Shown one piece after another: positions 10,718 to 20,936 of a stretch of DNA of 64,000 nt. The stretch's first letter is position 1. Each line of letters begins with the position of its first letter. The position numbers and the translations under genes are program-made. The stretch is from Orobanche coerulescens. Taxonomy: Eukaryota > Streptophyta > Magnoliopsida > Lamiales > Orobanchaceae. The stretch is taken from positions 87,029,644-87,093,643 of the forward strand of contig CM065809.1 of NCBI GenBank assembly GCA_033398695.1. Reading direction: 5' to 3'. The notes under the pieces were generated by a model. That model was not told the DNA's origin and did not search any database. It saw nothing but the letters and a program-made list of their open reading frames with translations.

Positions 10718-11620
10718 AGGTTCTCTCATCTCATGCAAAGTAAATTTGAAATGAGTATGATGGGGGAACTTAGTTATTTTCTAGGTTTGCAGGTAAAGCA
10801 GATGCCTACAGGTATTTTCATCAACCAAGAAAAATACAGCAAGGAGCTTCTCAACAAATTTGGAATAAACACTTCCAAATCCTCGCCAACCCCCATGAGC
10901 ACTTTCATGCAAATTAGTGCTGATGAAGCCGGAAAGCCGTTTGACCAATCACTCTATAGGAAGCTCATTGGTTCGCTCCTGTACCTAACGGCTAGCAGGC
11001 CCGATATCCAGTTTGCCGTTGGAGTGTGTGCAAGATATCAAGTTGCACCTAAGGAATCACACTTCAATACAGCTAAACGAATCCTGAAGTACGTCAAAGG
11101 AATAGTCGATGCAGGACTATGGTATCCTAAGGAAGGCGGATTCGATTTAGTTGGATACAGCGACTCGGATCTCGGAGGCTGCAAGCTAGATAGGAAGAGT
11201 ACAAGTGGAACTTGTCACTTTCTTGGACCTAGACTCGTTTCTTGGTTCAGTAAAAAGCAATTGGCAAATTCTCTTTCCACGGCTGAATCAGAGTACTATG
11301 CTGCTGGTAGTTGCTGTATGCAGATCCTTTGGATGCAAAAACAGTTGTCAGACTATGGAATCGATGCCAGAGAGACTCCAATCATGTGTGATAGCACGAG
11401 TGCAATTGCAATCACGCACAATCCTGTCCTGCACTCGCGCACTAAGCATATCAACATGAAGCATCACTTCATAAGGAATCACGTCGAGAACAAAGATGTT
11501 CGCCTTGAAAAAGTTCATACAGACGTTCAGCTGGCCGACATCTTCACCAAGCCGCTCGACACAGCAAGATTCAACATGCTCAGACAAGAATTGGGAATGC
11601 TACAGCCAGACTCCCTGTAA
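10718..11620 (+). pseudogene. pol: S3 RNase H domain and pol C-terminus
   Basis: The frame is open for 295 codons after the TAA. It starts with the connection segment MMGELSYFLGLQVKQ and GSLLYLTASRPDI. The Copia-type RNase H motifs are all present: YSDSDLGGC, STAESEYYA, CDSTSAIAI and HSRTKHINMKHHF. They are followed by LADIFTKPLD and the end LGMLQPDSL. This module looks intact and would be active if pol were translated through the upstream stop. Confidence 0.93.
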
Positions 11621-12258
11621 GTAAATTACTGTTTTTACTCAACAAATTGAGGGGGAACGCTGTAAGACCCAAGAATACAGTATCCAACGTTAATTATTTG
11701 TACACTCAGAATCGTCAATATAGCACTGTAGCGAGCGAAGACATATGAATCCTACAGCTGACGTGTGAAATAATTAAGGGGGAATACTGTAGGACCCATG
11801 AATACAGCATTAATCCTTAAGTTGCTGTATGAAATTTAAAACCTATATGTACCTTTTTAAGGGGGAACGCTGTATCGACGCGGAAACAGCACATACTATA
11901 GGATTTCGATTCAGTATATATATATATAATATCATATTATTTCTTTTTAAAATGATTTTTGTCCACGTGCCCTATTTTTATGTCAAACGTTATGTACATT
12001 AAATGCCTTACACGACATCTGGACAACTGAATCTCAAAAGCCGCGATGTTTTAAATTGTCTATTGTTTCAAAACCGCCGTTTTAGGCAATTAGGGTGACA
12101 CAAATGTCAGAAATGGGACCCGCTCATTTTTTTAAACATTTTAATGGATTAGCGTACCAGTTACACTCAGTTCATCTTAACCGTTGATTTCAAAAACCGG
12201 TTCCCATCCCTTAAAATCTGACCATTCGTACTCTGCAAAACCCTATTTCGCCGCCCAA
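11621..12258 (+). other. S3 spacer with three PPT-like repeats
   Basis: Non-coding. Three similar purine tracts are followed by a CTGTA word: TTGAGGGGGAACGCTGTA (about 11647-11664), TTAAGGGGGAATACTGTA (about 11773-11790) and TTAAGGGGGAACGCTGTA (about 11857-11874). They resemble the functional tract at 15991 and may be relics or extra plus-strand priming sites. AT-rich sequence with a TA microsatellite near 11915-11930 follows. Confidence 0.6.
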
Positions 12259-12268
12259 CTATAAAAGG
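12259..12268 (+). promoter_or_regulatory. TATA-like box upstream of the S3 extra ORF
   Basis: The sequence CTATAAAAGG lies 146 bp before the inferred ORF start at 12405, after more than 600 bp of non-coding spacer. S2 has the equivalent arrangement, so the extra ORF may be made from its own transcript. This is inferred from sequence only. Confidence 0.4.
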
Positions 12269-12404
12269 ACTGAATCTGCCATTAGAGACTCTTTACGCTT
12301 TCTGCAAATTCAAGAGTTCTCAAGCAAAAACAACCTACATACTTTTCTGAATTTTACTGCATATTTCGATTATTTTCTTGCACTTTTTCTTAAGTAATCA
12401 TCAA

Positions 12405-15400
12405 ATAGCTGGACAAACCTCTTCTCCTGCTCTGAAGAAGACTGCTAACATCATTGATGGCCGGATCTTTTCAAGATCTGTTATCATTGAGCGCATTCTG
12501 TCTGAAACCAACGACGCAGAACCCATGGAGTACATCATAACTCAACTTCGTAAACAAGGCCTTTATCGCTTTGGAAGTCAGACTGCTGATAAGTACGATG
12601 CACATCTGGTTGAGGAATTTTACCTTAACGCCGCCGTACGCTTTCTGTCATTGGCCCAAAGAGGTCATGTTGCCGACATCACTGCTACAATCCAGGGAGT
12701 TGAGATCCGTATTAATAACGATCTGCTCCAGAACATCTACAGGATACCCGCTGATGGCCTGACTATGGATCAACTTGAGACATTCGGGTCTCAAGAGCTG
12801 ATCACTAAATTTTATGGACTGTTCACAGGCTCCAAAGTTGTTGACATGGTTCAGACTACATGTCACAAGAAAAATTTTTGTCTCCCATATGTATATCTTC
12901 ATGATTTTTGCTGCAGGATAATTGAGAATCGAACCGGTGCGTTCGAAATGTGTACCAACCTGAGGTTTAGGATGATGGTGGCTATTCTGACCTGTGAAAA
13001 GGTCAATTGGTGCCAAATAATCCTGAAACACCTGCAAGAGGAGGTGTGCAAACCGGCCACCCAGAAGAGATATTTTGGTTTGATGTTAAACCATATCCTG
13101 ATGAAATGCGGACTGTCGCAATCCGCCGATGCTAAGAAGAATAACCCCAGGATATACCTAGGAGGCGTCAAGCCTACTGCATATAATCAAACCACGATGG
13201 TCTGCAACCATCCAAAAACTGGAAGTATGCCAATTTCCGCAGATCCACGAGATGAATCCTTGAAGTTCCAGGAAGTGGAATCTTCAAAGAAGAGAAAGAG
13301 ATCTCACAGCAAGAAACCCACTGCTGGTGAGAAGCCCAAGAAGAGACTTAGGAGGCTTTCGAAAGTCAAAACTGCCAAGCCCTCCGAAGAAGTCTCCCCC
13401 GTGGCTCAACCCACTGACAAAGAACCCCAGGGCCCAACCCCTGTGGAAGAGGTGTCTCCTACTGTATCGACAGTAGATCCTGAGCCTTTGGCGGCTAGGA
13501 CGGATAATGAGACATCTGCCAACGAACAAGACTTTAGCGAGTCGGCTGCCCATTTGGAGCCAACAACTACTTCTCCTCTGCGGGATCCCACACCCGTACA
13601 GGATCCATCTTCCTTCAGGGCACCATCCCCTATAAGGAGTCCCACTTCCATACAGGATCCCATACCTGTACAGGAATCCCTCGCGACAGCGTCTCCAGAC
13701 GTTGTACGTAGTCCCTCCCCCGACTCCATCATTCATAAGACCCTTCTTTCTGTTCAAATTGAATATGCTTACGAAAGATTTCTCACATGGAAAGGCTACA
13801 GGCTAGCTCCGTACGAAACATTGTACAACTGGAGCGATTGGAGCCAAGAAGAAAGATTTGTCTCAGAAGTGACGGACTCAATGGAGATTGAAGCACTGAT
13901 CCGATGGGAATATGCCTTCTGCAAGGAGCTGATTGAAAGCCATCTGTTGCAGAAATCTGACGCTAGAAGGAAAGGAAAGGACAAGTCAGATGATTCTCCC
14001 GCAAATCCAAAAGACGATGACCATGACTCAGACGACGACGACGATGCTTTTCAAGCTGGTCTGAAGATGAGTCGTGAAGAGGCTGAAGCTAGAGACGCCT
14101 CTCCACCTAAAGGCAACGAAGGGCTATCAACCCAGAACAATCCCCCTTCGCCACAGCGTAAGAACATTCCCGACGAAGAGGAATCAGCCCCTCAAGTCGA
14201 GGAAGTTGAAGCAATTTTGGAACAGGCACCTGAGCCTGCTGCCACCGAAGAAGTTGTACCTGAAAGACAACAGGGGGATTCAGTCCCTTCTGTATCCATG
14301 TCTACTGAAGAAAATTCGCAACAGGAAGCCACTCAACCCCCTGTCGCCGAACCAGAACCAGCTGCTCCCGCCCCTTCAACCGTGGAATCCGAGGATGGTA
14401 TCGAACCTGAGGATGTCCAACTTACTTCACGCCCAACCGTGAACGCAAGGAGGTTGAACAGCTCTGAAGACTTTGCTCAACCAGATTCTCCAATTTCTGC
14501 CGCTAGGAAAGAGCGCCTGCGCGCACTTGGTCTTCAAACTGTATTCATCCAGGATGTAGTGAATGCTCTGTCTTCCGTTGAGAAAGCATTAAATTGGATG
14601 CATACTTCTGCTGTGGAGGAAATGACCACTCTACAACATGAAGTATCTCGTGTTGTCGAGGCATTCATTCTTCTGCCAGAAGTTTTCAAGCAAGCTTTGA
14701 AAATCATGGAAGACAAGCAGGAGCAACTCCTGAAGGAAGAAGCAACAAAAACACGAATAGCTGAAGCCAAGACCGCATGTGCCATGATTGAAAACAGCTA
14801 TCAATTGCGCGCCCACGACAAATGCATTAAGGATATGTCGCAAACGCTTTCCTCCCTTGTGGAAAGAATGTCTAACATCGAGACGAAACATGATGCTGCA
14901 CTAGAAATCCTTGAACGTCTTGATGAAGCCAAAAAGGGGGAAGAGGCAAGAGAAGCTGCTAGGAGAATTAGGCTACAACAAGAAAGGGAATTCGAGGCCG
15001 CTCAAGACAGCATCACTTCCGAGTTAAACAGGCTAGCCCCTTCATCCCAAAGCTTTAGGATTTCAGGCTCCCGACCTAAATTTCATGATCCAAATGTCCC
15101 GTGGCAAACTCTTATCCAGAGATCTTCTGAAATTCATCTGCCGACCAACCGCAACCCTACTGCCGATGAAGTGAAGCAATGGAGGAAAAATGAACTGATG
15201 AGATACTTCGCAAAACTCGTCAGGGAATCCGCCATCTTCAAGAGCTATAAGACTTTAGCGGAGGCCGCAGAGAAATTCACGAAGATGCTAGAAGATGGAA
15301 AACTCCCTCTCCAGCTTGATATGAAGAGCAAACACAAAAGAGGAGATCGGATCACCCATCCAAAAGACTGGATTCTTGACTTTGATCGATCCTATGAAGG

Positions 15401-15512
15401 AAGAGCTATATACCAGGATCGAGGCAACGATTCCCTACAGAACTGGTGGCGTGGTACCGAGAATGATCCAGGGAGAAATCCGTGGAGACATGCAGATCAC
15501 TATAGGAGCTGA
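12405..15512 (+). CDS. S3 extra ORF between pol and 3' LTR (about 1,035 residues)
   Basis: The frame is open from 12378 to the TGA-class stop at 15510, but there is no ATG at the expected start. Codon ATA at 12405 in the context ATCAAATAGCTGG probably replaces ATG, giving M-AGQTSSPALKK; the first remaining in-frame ATG is 12525. The N-terminal 300 residues form a folded-looking module (VEEFYLNAAV, then IRINNDLLQNIYRIPADG) that matches the S2 extra ORF and resembles the plant domain called putative plant transposon protein. Next are a basic nuclear-localisation-like segment (KKRKRSHSKKP, KKRLRRLSKVK), degenerate Pro-rich repeats (DPTPVQDPSS, SPIRSPTSIQDPIPVQ), an Asp run and two coiled coils (about 14570-14760 and 14850-15030). 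No signal peptide or membrane segment is evident, so I do not call it an envelope protein. Its function is unknown. Confidence 0.8.
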   Translation: MAGQTSSPALKKTANIIDGRIFSRSVIIERILSETNDAEPMEYIITQLRKQGLYRFGSQTADKYDAHLVEEFYLNAAVRFLSLAQRGHVADITATIQGVEIRINNDLLQNIYRIPADGLTMDQLETFGSQELITKFYGLFTGSKVVDMVQTTCHKKNFCLPYVYLHDFCCRIIENRTGAFEMCTNLRFRMMVAILTCEKVNWCQIILKHLQEEVCKPATQKRYFGLMLNHILMKCGLSQSADAKKNNPRIYLGGVKPTAYNQTTMVCNHPKTGSMPISADPRDESLKFQEVESSKKRKRSHSKKPTAGEKPKKRLRRLSKVKTAKPSEEVSPVAQPTDKEPQGPTPVEEVSPTVSTVDPEPLAARTDNETSANEQDFSESAAHLEPTTTSPLRDPTPVQDPSSFRAPSPIRSPTSIQDPIPVQESLATASPDVVRSPSPDSIIHKTLLSVQIEYAYERFLTWKGYRLAPYETLYNWSDWSQEERFVSEVTDSMEIEALIRWEYAFCKELIESHLLQKSDARRKGKDKSDDSPANPKDDDHDSDDDDDAFQAGLKMSREEAEARDASPPKGNEGLSTQNNPPSPQRKNIPDEEESAPQVEEVEAILEQAPEPAATEEVVPERQQGDSVPSVSMSTEENSQQEATQPPVAEPEPAAPAPSTVESEDGIEPEDVQLTSRPTVNARRLNSSEDFAQPDSPISAARKERLRALGLQTVFIQDVVNALSSVEKALNWMHTSAVEEMTTLQHEVSRVVEAFILLPEVFKQALKIMEDKQEQLLKEEATKTRIAEAKTACAMIENSYQLRAHDKCIKDMSQTLSSLVERMSNIETKHDAALEILERLDEAKKGEEAREAARRIRLQQEREFEAAQDSITSELNRLAPSSQSFRISGSRPKFHDPNVPWQTLIQRSSEIHLPTNRNPTADEVKQWRKNELMRYFAKLVRESAIFKSYKTLAEAAEKFTKMLEDGKLPLQLDMKSKHKRGDRITHPKDWILDFDRSYEGRAIYQDRGNDSLQNWWRGTENDPGRNPWRHADHYRS

Positions 15513-16004
15513 AATACTTGTATATTATTTTTTTTCTTTGTAATTTTTCCTTCGAAACAGCAAACCATGTACTCAATTTATTTTTAATATCAATAAAAGG
15601 GTTTGTTTGTCTTGAAAGATTACAACTCGTAATCTACTGTGTTGATGTATGATTACTTAAATTGTTTGATAAACAAACTCAAGTTAGGTAACTTGATTGA
15701 AAATAAAGTCATGCATTTAACTAGTCTACGAACAGTTCATGATTTCAGTTGTAAACTTAGAGTACATTGTAAGATTGTGCCTGCGCGCCAATCATAAGCT
15801 TAAGTTGTAAAAATCCTTAACTGTATCGAACTTGCCTGCGAGCAGTTCATCATTTAGACTAAGACAGACCTTTTGACGAAAGACCAAGAAATCTGCCAGA
15901 AGACATCAAAAGAAGATCGCTTCATGAAGAAGGTTTTGGCATCATCAAGAAGACTTGAAAAGCTAAGAAAGCAAGTCTTGGCAAATTGTCAAAAAGGGGG
16001 AAAT
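15513..16004 (+). other. S3 3' spacer and polypurine tract
   Basis: Non-coding sequence after the extra ORF. It contains a CTGTATCGAA word at 15821-15830. The polypurine tract AAAAAGGGGGAAAT (15991-16004) directly precedes the 3' LTR and is the expected plus-strand priming site. Confidence 0.85.
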
Positions 16005-17148
16005 TGTTGGGAAAACAAGAACCCTGTATCGAAACAGCCGGGATATCCAATCCCTGTATCGAATAGTATTTGATAAAGAGGTTTTGACATATATCCCAAT
16101 CCGCATACAGTAAAGGAAACTGTATCGAAGCTTTGAGGCATTATCCTGTATCGAAGACCTGCCTCGAATCAGCATATTGTGAAGCCCTTCAGTACAGCTA
16201 GAAGTCTTATAAAAGACCAAGTATGGAAAACTGTCTCGAAACTCAAATACAGTTATCTTCCATACAGCTCACAACAGGACAAAGAAGGAATCTCCAGAAG
16301 TCAAGTCCGGTTGAATAAAGAAGTATTTAAATACTCAAGGATAAAGTATTTAAATACTGTCAGTCAACAGATCTTCAAATCCCGCTAAATCCGGATCGTG
16401 TTATAATCCCGTTGGAACGAAATCTCATTCAAACGGATACATCTCAACGGATATATATTTCAAAGACTATATATATCACATCAAGATGCTGAAGATCAGT
16501 TACCCAAGCTATCAAAATCATTATCAGAGCAAAACATATCTCCAAAGCTTACTGCAACTCAGATCAAAAGAGATATATAGTGCTCATCGTTCTGAACAAC
16601 ACTTCATCAGCTGAAAGCTCTTAAAGTCAAAGTTGTTGTTCACCATCTGTTCTATACTTTGAACAAACACCTGTGGGTGAACAATCATGCTTCTCCTAAT
16701 CGTGTGTGAAGGATTTGCATTGAAGAAGACGAAGCTTCAGAACTGTGTGTGAAGAAGCAAGTCAAAGCATTAGTTCAAAACCAATCTGTGTGAACGGTTA
16801 AAGCTAAGATCTTTATATCAATATGTGTGAACGATATATTGATTGTGTGTGTTGTTATAATTACGTAGTTGTGTACGTAGTAATTATAATAAACTTTTTA
16901 CTCCTGTGTGGAGGACCAGTGGACGTAGAGGGGTTTACCTCGAACCACTTTAATTACTATGTTATTTACATTCAGCTTTTACTGTTTTAATTACTGTGAT
17001 TAATTAAGTATACTCTATACATTTAGTTGCTGTATCCACAACAACCTACTGTATCCAAGACTTCGGCTACGCACTCAGATTTAAAATCCATACAGTTTGT
17101 TGTTTAAACTATTTCCCAAACTGTATCCAGTATACTTAGTGGCCAACA
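16005..17148 (+). repeat. S3 3' LTR (1144 bp)
   Basis: It matches the 5' LTR nearly throughout, with the same TGTTGGG start and GGCCAACA end. The main difference is a short segment near 16665-16705, where the bases cannot be aligned simply to 5505-5545. It is followed by the target duplication GGAGG. Confidence 0.95.
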
Positions 17149-18453
17149 GGAGGAAATGTCAAGGACTATGCTTAACGAATATTCTCTTCCCCAATATTTT
17201 TGGGCCGAACAAATTTTTACGGCATACTATGTGATTAACCGAGTTCATGTTCGTAGAACTAACCTTAAAACTCCGTATGAATTATGGAAGGGCAAAAAGC
17301 CAAATATATCTTATTTCCATCCTTTGGGTTGCAATGTGTTTATCCTAAATAATAGTAAGGATAACTTGGGAAATTTGATGTTAAATCCGACTCCGGAATA
17401 TTTCTTGGTTATGCTACAAATAGCAAAGCATATCGTGTTTATAACATTATAACAAATAAAGTTGAAGAATCCATTCATGTTAAATTCAACGATATGATCT
17501 CACCCCCGAGAAAGGTAGAATGTTTTGATGATGCAGGTATTTTTCCGGATTCTCATCCCTCAAACGAAATGGAGAAAATTTTGGAAATCCAAAAGAAGAC
17601 AATCGAGAGTCTACCGAAAGATTGGAGGCACATCAAAGACCATCCAATAGATCTCGTGATTGGAAACATTGAAGACGGTGTTCAAACTCGAAGGAGAACC
17701 ACCGAATATATGGCTCATTGTGCTTTCGTATCCGAAATAGTTCCCAAAAATATATCCGAGGCTCTTGATGATGAAAGTTGGATGATGGCAATTCAAGAAG
17801 AGATTGTACAATTCATGCACAATAACATATGGAATTTAGTTCCCGCTCCTAAAGATAAAACAATTATCGGAACTAAATGGGTGCACAAAATCAAGTGTGA
17901 TGAAGACGGTTATCCAATCCGAAATAAATCTCGTTTGGTCGCACAAGGGTATAATCAAGAAGAAGGTCTTGATTACGAAGAAAGTTTTGCTCCCGTGGCT
18001 CGACTCGAAGCCATCCGTTTGTTTTGTGCATTTGCCGCTCACAAAGAGATCAAACTATTTCAAATGGATGTGAAAAGTGCATTCTTGAATGGCTATATTC
18101 AAGAAAAAGTTTATGTCAAGTAACCTCCCGGCTTTGAAGATCACCAATTTCTGAATCACATCTACAAGCTCAACAAGGCACTCTACGGATTGAAACAAGC
18201 ACCCCGAGCATGGTATGATCGTTTAAGTCAATTTTTAATTGCAAATGATTATAAAAGAGGTAAAGTCGCTAATACCTTGTTTGTGAAAATATTGAATAAT
18301 GATATACTTGTTTGCCAAATCTATGTTGATGACATTGTTTTTGGAGCTACTAACGAATCATTGTGTCAAGATTTCTCTAATCTTATGAAGGGAGAGTTCG
18401 AGATAAGTATGATGGGAGAATTAACATTCTTCCTCGGGCTTCAAATCAAGTAA
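17149..18453 (+). pseudogene. pol: S2 integrase C-terminus and reverse transcriptase
   Basis: Integrase resumes after S3 as EMSRTMLNEYSLPQYFWAEQ and YFHPLGCNVFILNN. A frameshift near 17360 leads to [19 protein letters not shown] and then, in the main frame, to the linker and polymerase ([41 protein letters not shown]). A TAA at 18121 replaces the Gln of VKQPPGFED. The domain goes on through [12 protein letters not shown] and the catalytic YVDDIVFG near 18326. A second TAA at 18451, again where Gln is expected, follows LGLQIK. Both look like CAA to TAA changes. Confidence 0.9.
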
Positions 18454-19268
18454 TGCAAAGATGGAGTCTTTATTAATCAAACAAAGTACTCAAACGATAT
18501 CCTAAAGAAATTTAAAATGGAGAGTAGCAAATCTCAACGCCAATGTCTTCATCATTGAAATTAGAAAAAGATGAAAATGGAAAATCCGTAGATCAAAAAT
18601 TATATCGAGGTATGATCGGATCTCTGCTATATTTAACTGCTTCTAGGCTAGACATAATATTTGCTACATGCTTATGTGCTCGATTCCAAGCTAATCCTAA
18701 GGAATCACATTTAATTGCTTGTAAATGCATTTTTCGTTATTTGATTGGGACCATCGGACTAGGTCTATGGTATCCTTCTTGCTTGGACTTTAATTTGATT
18801 GCATATAGTGACGCCGATTTCGGCGGATGCAAAATTGATAAAAAGAGTACTAGTGGTACATGTCATTTTATTGGCTCATTCTTAATATCTTGGGGAAGTA
18901 AAAAGCAAACCAGTGTAGCGTTGTCTACAGCTGAGGCCAAATATGTTGCTGCAGGGAGTGTCTGTGCTCAGGTATTATGGATTAAAAATCAACTCCGCGA
19001 CTACGAAATTTATTTTGAAAATACCCCTATATTATGTGATAACACTAGTGCTATTAATTTGAGTAAAAATCCCCTTTTGCATAGTAGAACTAAGCATATA
19101 GATATTATACATCACTTTTTACGCGATCATGTGAAAAAGAAAGATATTTGCTTAATTTTTGTCGGGACGAAGGACCAACTTGCTGATATATTTATGAAAC
19201 CTCTTCTAGAGAAATCATTTAACACTATTCGTTTGCAACTTGGTATGGGACATCTAGACAATTTTTGA
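18454..19268 (+). pseudogene. pol: S2 RNase H and pol C-terminus
   Basis: The connection segment (CKDGVFINQTKYSNDILKKF) is in the polymerase frame. A one-base shift near 18535 then opens a 241-codon frame with GSLLYLTASRLDI, YSDADFGGCKIDKKST, STAEAKYVAAG, CDNTSAINLSKN and HSRTKHIDIIHHF. All RNase H motifs are visible. It ends LQLGMGHLDNF, the usual Copia pol terminus. Confidence 0.9.
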
Positions 19269-19706
19269 AATTAGTTTTCTACTCGAGAAATCAATATCTT
19301 AGAAACGTGCCATTCGCTAGCGCGCGCTAGCTTCATTCTTTTAACGTGCGCTAACTTCCCACTCCTGTACGACTTTGTCTTCGATAGCGTACGCTAACTC
19401 CTTATCTCTTGCGTGCACTAATTAAAATCTTCTTATTTCGATATATGCTACTAGATAGTCCAGTAATCTACCTATATAACGTACGCTAATTATACACCCT
19501 TTGCATACGCTAATTAAACCGGTTCAGTTCCCTATATAAACCCTGTTCAGCCCAGAAATACTTTCACCATTTCATAACGCACGCAAAACACATCAGATTC
19601 CCTTTCAGCAAGAACCCTAGCCTAAAACCGATTCATACAATCTCGATTTTCTTCTTCAAATCTTTCAATTCCTTTCAAATTCATATCCAACAAGGGCCGC
19701 AAAGCC
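19269..19706 (+). promoter_or_regulatory. Putative internal promoter of the S2 extra ORF
   Basis: Non-coding spacer between pol and the extra ORF. It holds a cluster of palindromic words: GCTAGCGCGCGCTAGC (19316-19331), TTAACGTGCGCTAA (19341-19354), TAGCGTACGCTA (about 19385-19396), a TTGCGTGCACTAA form near 19409 and AACGTACGCTAA near 19479. Directly after them is a TATA-like box, CTATATAAACC (19532-19542), about 165 bp before the ORF. Cluster plus TATA copies the layout of the S2 LTR promoter. In asymmetric copies the centre is TG here, opposite to the LTR. Confidence 0.5.
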
Positions 19707-20936
19707 ATGGAAAAGACTTACAAAAACGCAAAACACACTCGCGAACCAGAGTATGATGCATCCCGTTTCGTGTCATATACCGCCTCCAGGGCCTTTTATG
19801 AAATCCTTCCTCAGGAACAATTGACCGACTGGTACTACTTCAATTTTCATAGCCTGGAACGGGTGAATGTTGTTATTTCTGATTTTTTCTCTTCTATTAG
19901 AATTTCCCGTTTTGTTGAATGTAGGGAACCTATCTTTCCTGAGTTAGTTCGCGAATTTTATGCGAATCTTCATATTACTGAGAGTGAAGGTTCCTCATCT
20001 TTAGTTTTAGGGACTTTGGTTGGAGGAACCGTAGTGAAAGTCTCTTCGGATATTTTGACTCAATTATTTGGTTTGTCGTCCGATGGTTTTTCTTGTTCTG
20101 GGAAATCGATCACTGAGGAATCTGGAGTTAAGGAGATTGATGTCAAGGAATTTTTGAGTTCGAAATCCGTAATCGACATCACCGAAGAGGCTTTTGAGAA
20201 CAACGATTTCGAGATTAATATCCGACTCCTTTTGGTTGCACTCACCAAGTGTATAATGCCCAAGGTAAACACGCAGCATAAGCTGGTCGGAATCGATAAA
20301 CATGTTATGTACCGAGTGCTAAATGATGGTAGGGTTGACTTTGCCGCAATTGTCACAAGATGGATGAAAGTTAAGGGCGACCTCTCTCGGTCGAAGAATT
20401 ACGCTTCACGGTCCCGCAAGGCTATAATGCCGTATGGATCCATCCAAACGGCGATCTTCAAATTTCATCAAGTGGATTTATCAAAGGACAAAGCCGTTCC
20501 CGTTCCACTCAGCCATAAGATCTCGGATTACTCGCTCAAGGCCATGCACTATGTACGAACGATCAACCGGGGCTGGATTCTCTTTCCATACCTTCATGAA
20601 GACAACCAAGTGGAGAAAGGGACTCGTATGCCAACACCGGAAGATCGAATCACTCGACAAGGGCCGCACACCCTTCGGGAAATGCAAACAGGAGAATTTG
20701 TGAGGAAGCCCACTTCTAAGGGAAAACGCCCGATGAGAGAGACTCTTACCGAGGAAGAGGAGAGTGACCTCATTTTACGGATGCGCAGCATCGAGATTTC
20801 ACAATTGGATATCCGTGAATATGTTCGTTCTCTTCGCTCCGAGGTTCAAGGAGTACGAGGGCTGCTTGAAGATTTCATTCGTTTCACTCATCCATCGTTC
20901 CCGCTTCCACCTTCCTCATCCGAGCACGCACCCTAG
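19707..20936 (+). CDS. S2 extra ORF between pol and 3' LTR (409 residues)
   Basis: Intact 409-codon ORF. The start context GCCATGGAAAAG is a good plant initiation site. The N-terminal two thirds hold the same module as the S3 extra ORF: VREFYANLHI, then a strand-rich segment and VSSDILTQLFGLSSDG, compared with VEEFYLNAAV and INNDLLQNIYRIPADG in S3. This resembles the plant domain called putative plant transposon protein, often found in retroelement ORFs. The C-terminus is acidic (TLTEEEESDL), then helical, then Pro/Ser rich (FPLPPSSSEHAP). No zinc knuckle, protease, signal peptide or membrane helix is seen. It survives intact inside a heavily decayed element, which may be chance or may mean it decayed more slowly. 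Function unknown. Confidence 0.75.
   Translation: MEKTYKNAKHTREPEYDASRFVSYTASRAFYEILPQEQLTDWYYFNFHSLERVNVVISDFFSSIRISRFVECREPIFPELVREFYANLHITESEGSSSLVLGTLVGGTVVKVSSDILTQLFGLSSDGFSCSGKSITEESGVKEIDVKEFLSSKSVIDITEEAFENNDFEINIRLLLVALTKCIMPKVNTQHKLVGIDKHVMYRVLNDGRVDFAAIVTRWMKVKGDLSRSKNYASRSRKAIMPYGSIQTAIFKFHQVDLSKDKAVPVPLSHKISDYSLKAMHYVRTINRGWILFPYLHEDNQVEKGTRMPTPEDRITRQGPHTLREMQTGEFVRKPTSKGKRPMRETLTEEEESDLILRMRSIEISQLDIREYVRSLRSEVQGVRGLLEDFIRFTHPSFPLPPSSSEHAP

Larger units (their letters stand above)
4842..17148 (+). mobile_element. S3: full-length Sirevirus-like Copia nested in S2
   Basis: 12,307 bp flanked by the 5-bp target duplication GGAGG (4837-4841 and 17149-17153). LTRs of 1151 and 1144 bp both start TGTTGGGAAAAC and end GTGGCCAACA. 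A primer site lies at 5995 and a purine tract at 15991-16004. The internal order is gag, protease, integrase, reverse transcriptase, RNase H, a long extra ORF, 3' LTR. Removing it restores a continuous integrase sequence in S2. The LTRs differ by scattered substitutions and one poorly aligned segment (5505-5545 against 16665-16705), so insertion is fairly recent but not new. Gag and pol carry several disabling changes, so any movement now would need proteins from another copy. Confidence 0.95.

Noticed and set aside
13601..13690. Tandem minisatellite in the S3 extra ORF (GATCCCA and CAGGATCC words)
   Set aside because: The repeat is short and irregular, and fits a Pro-rich coding region with DPxPVQ repeats; no separate feature is warranted.
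12405..15512. Envelope glycoprotein in S3
   Set aside because: No signal peptide, no hydrophobic membrane segment and no glycoprotein features; the protein is basic, Pro-rich and coiled coil with a likely nuclear signal.
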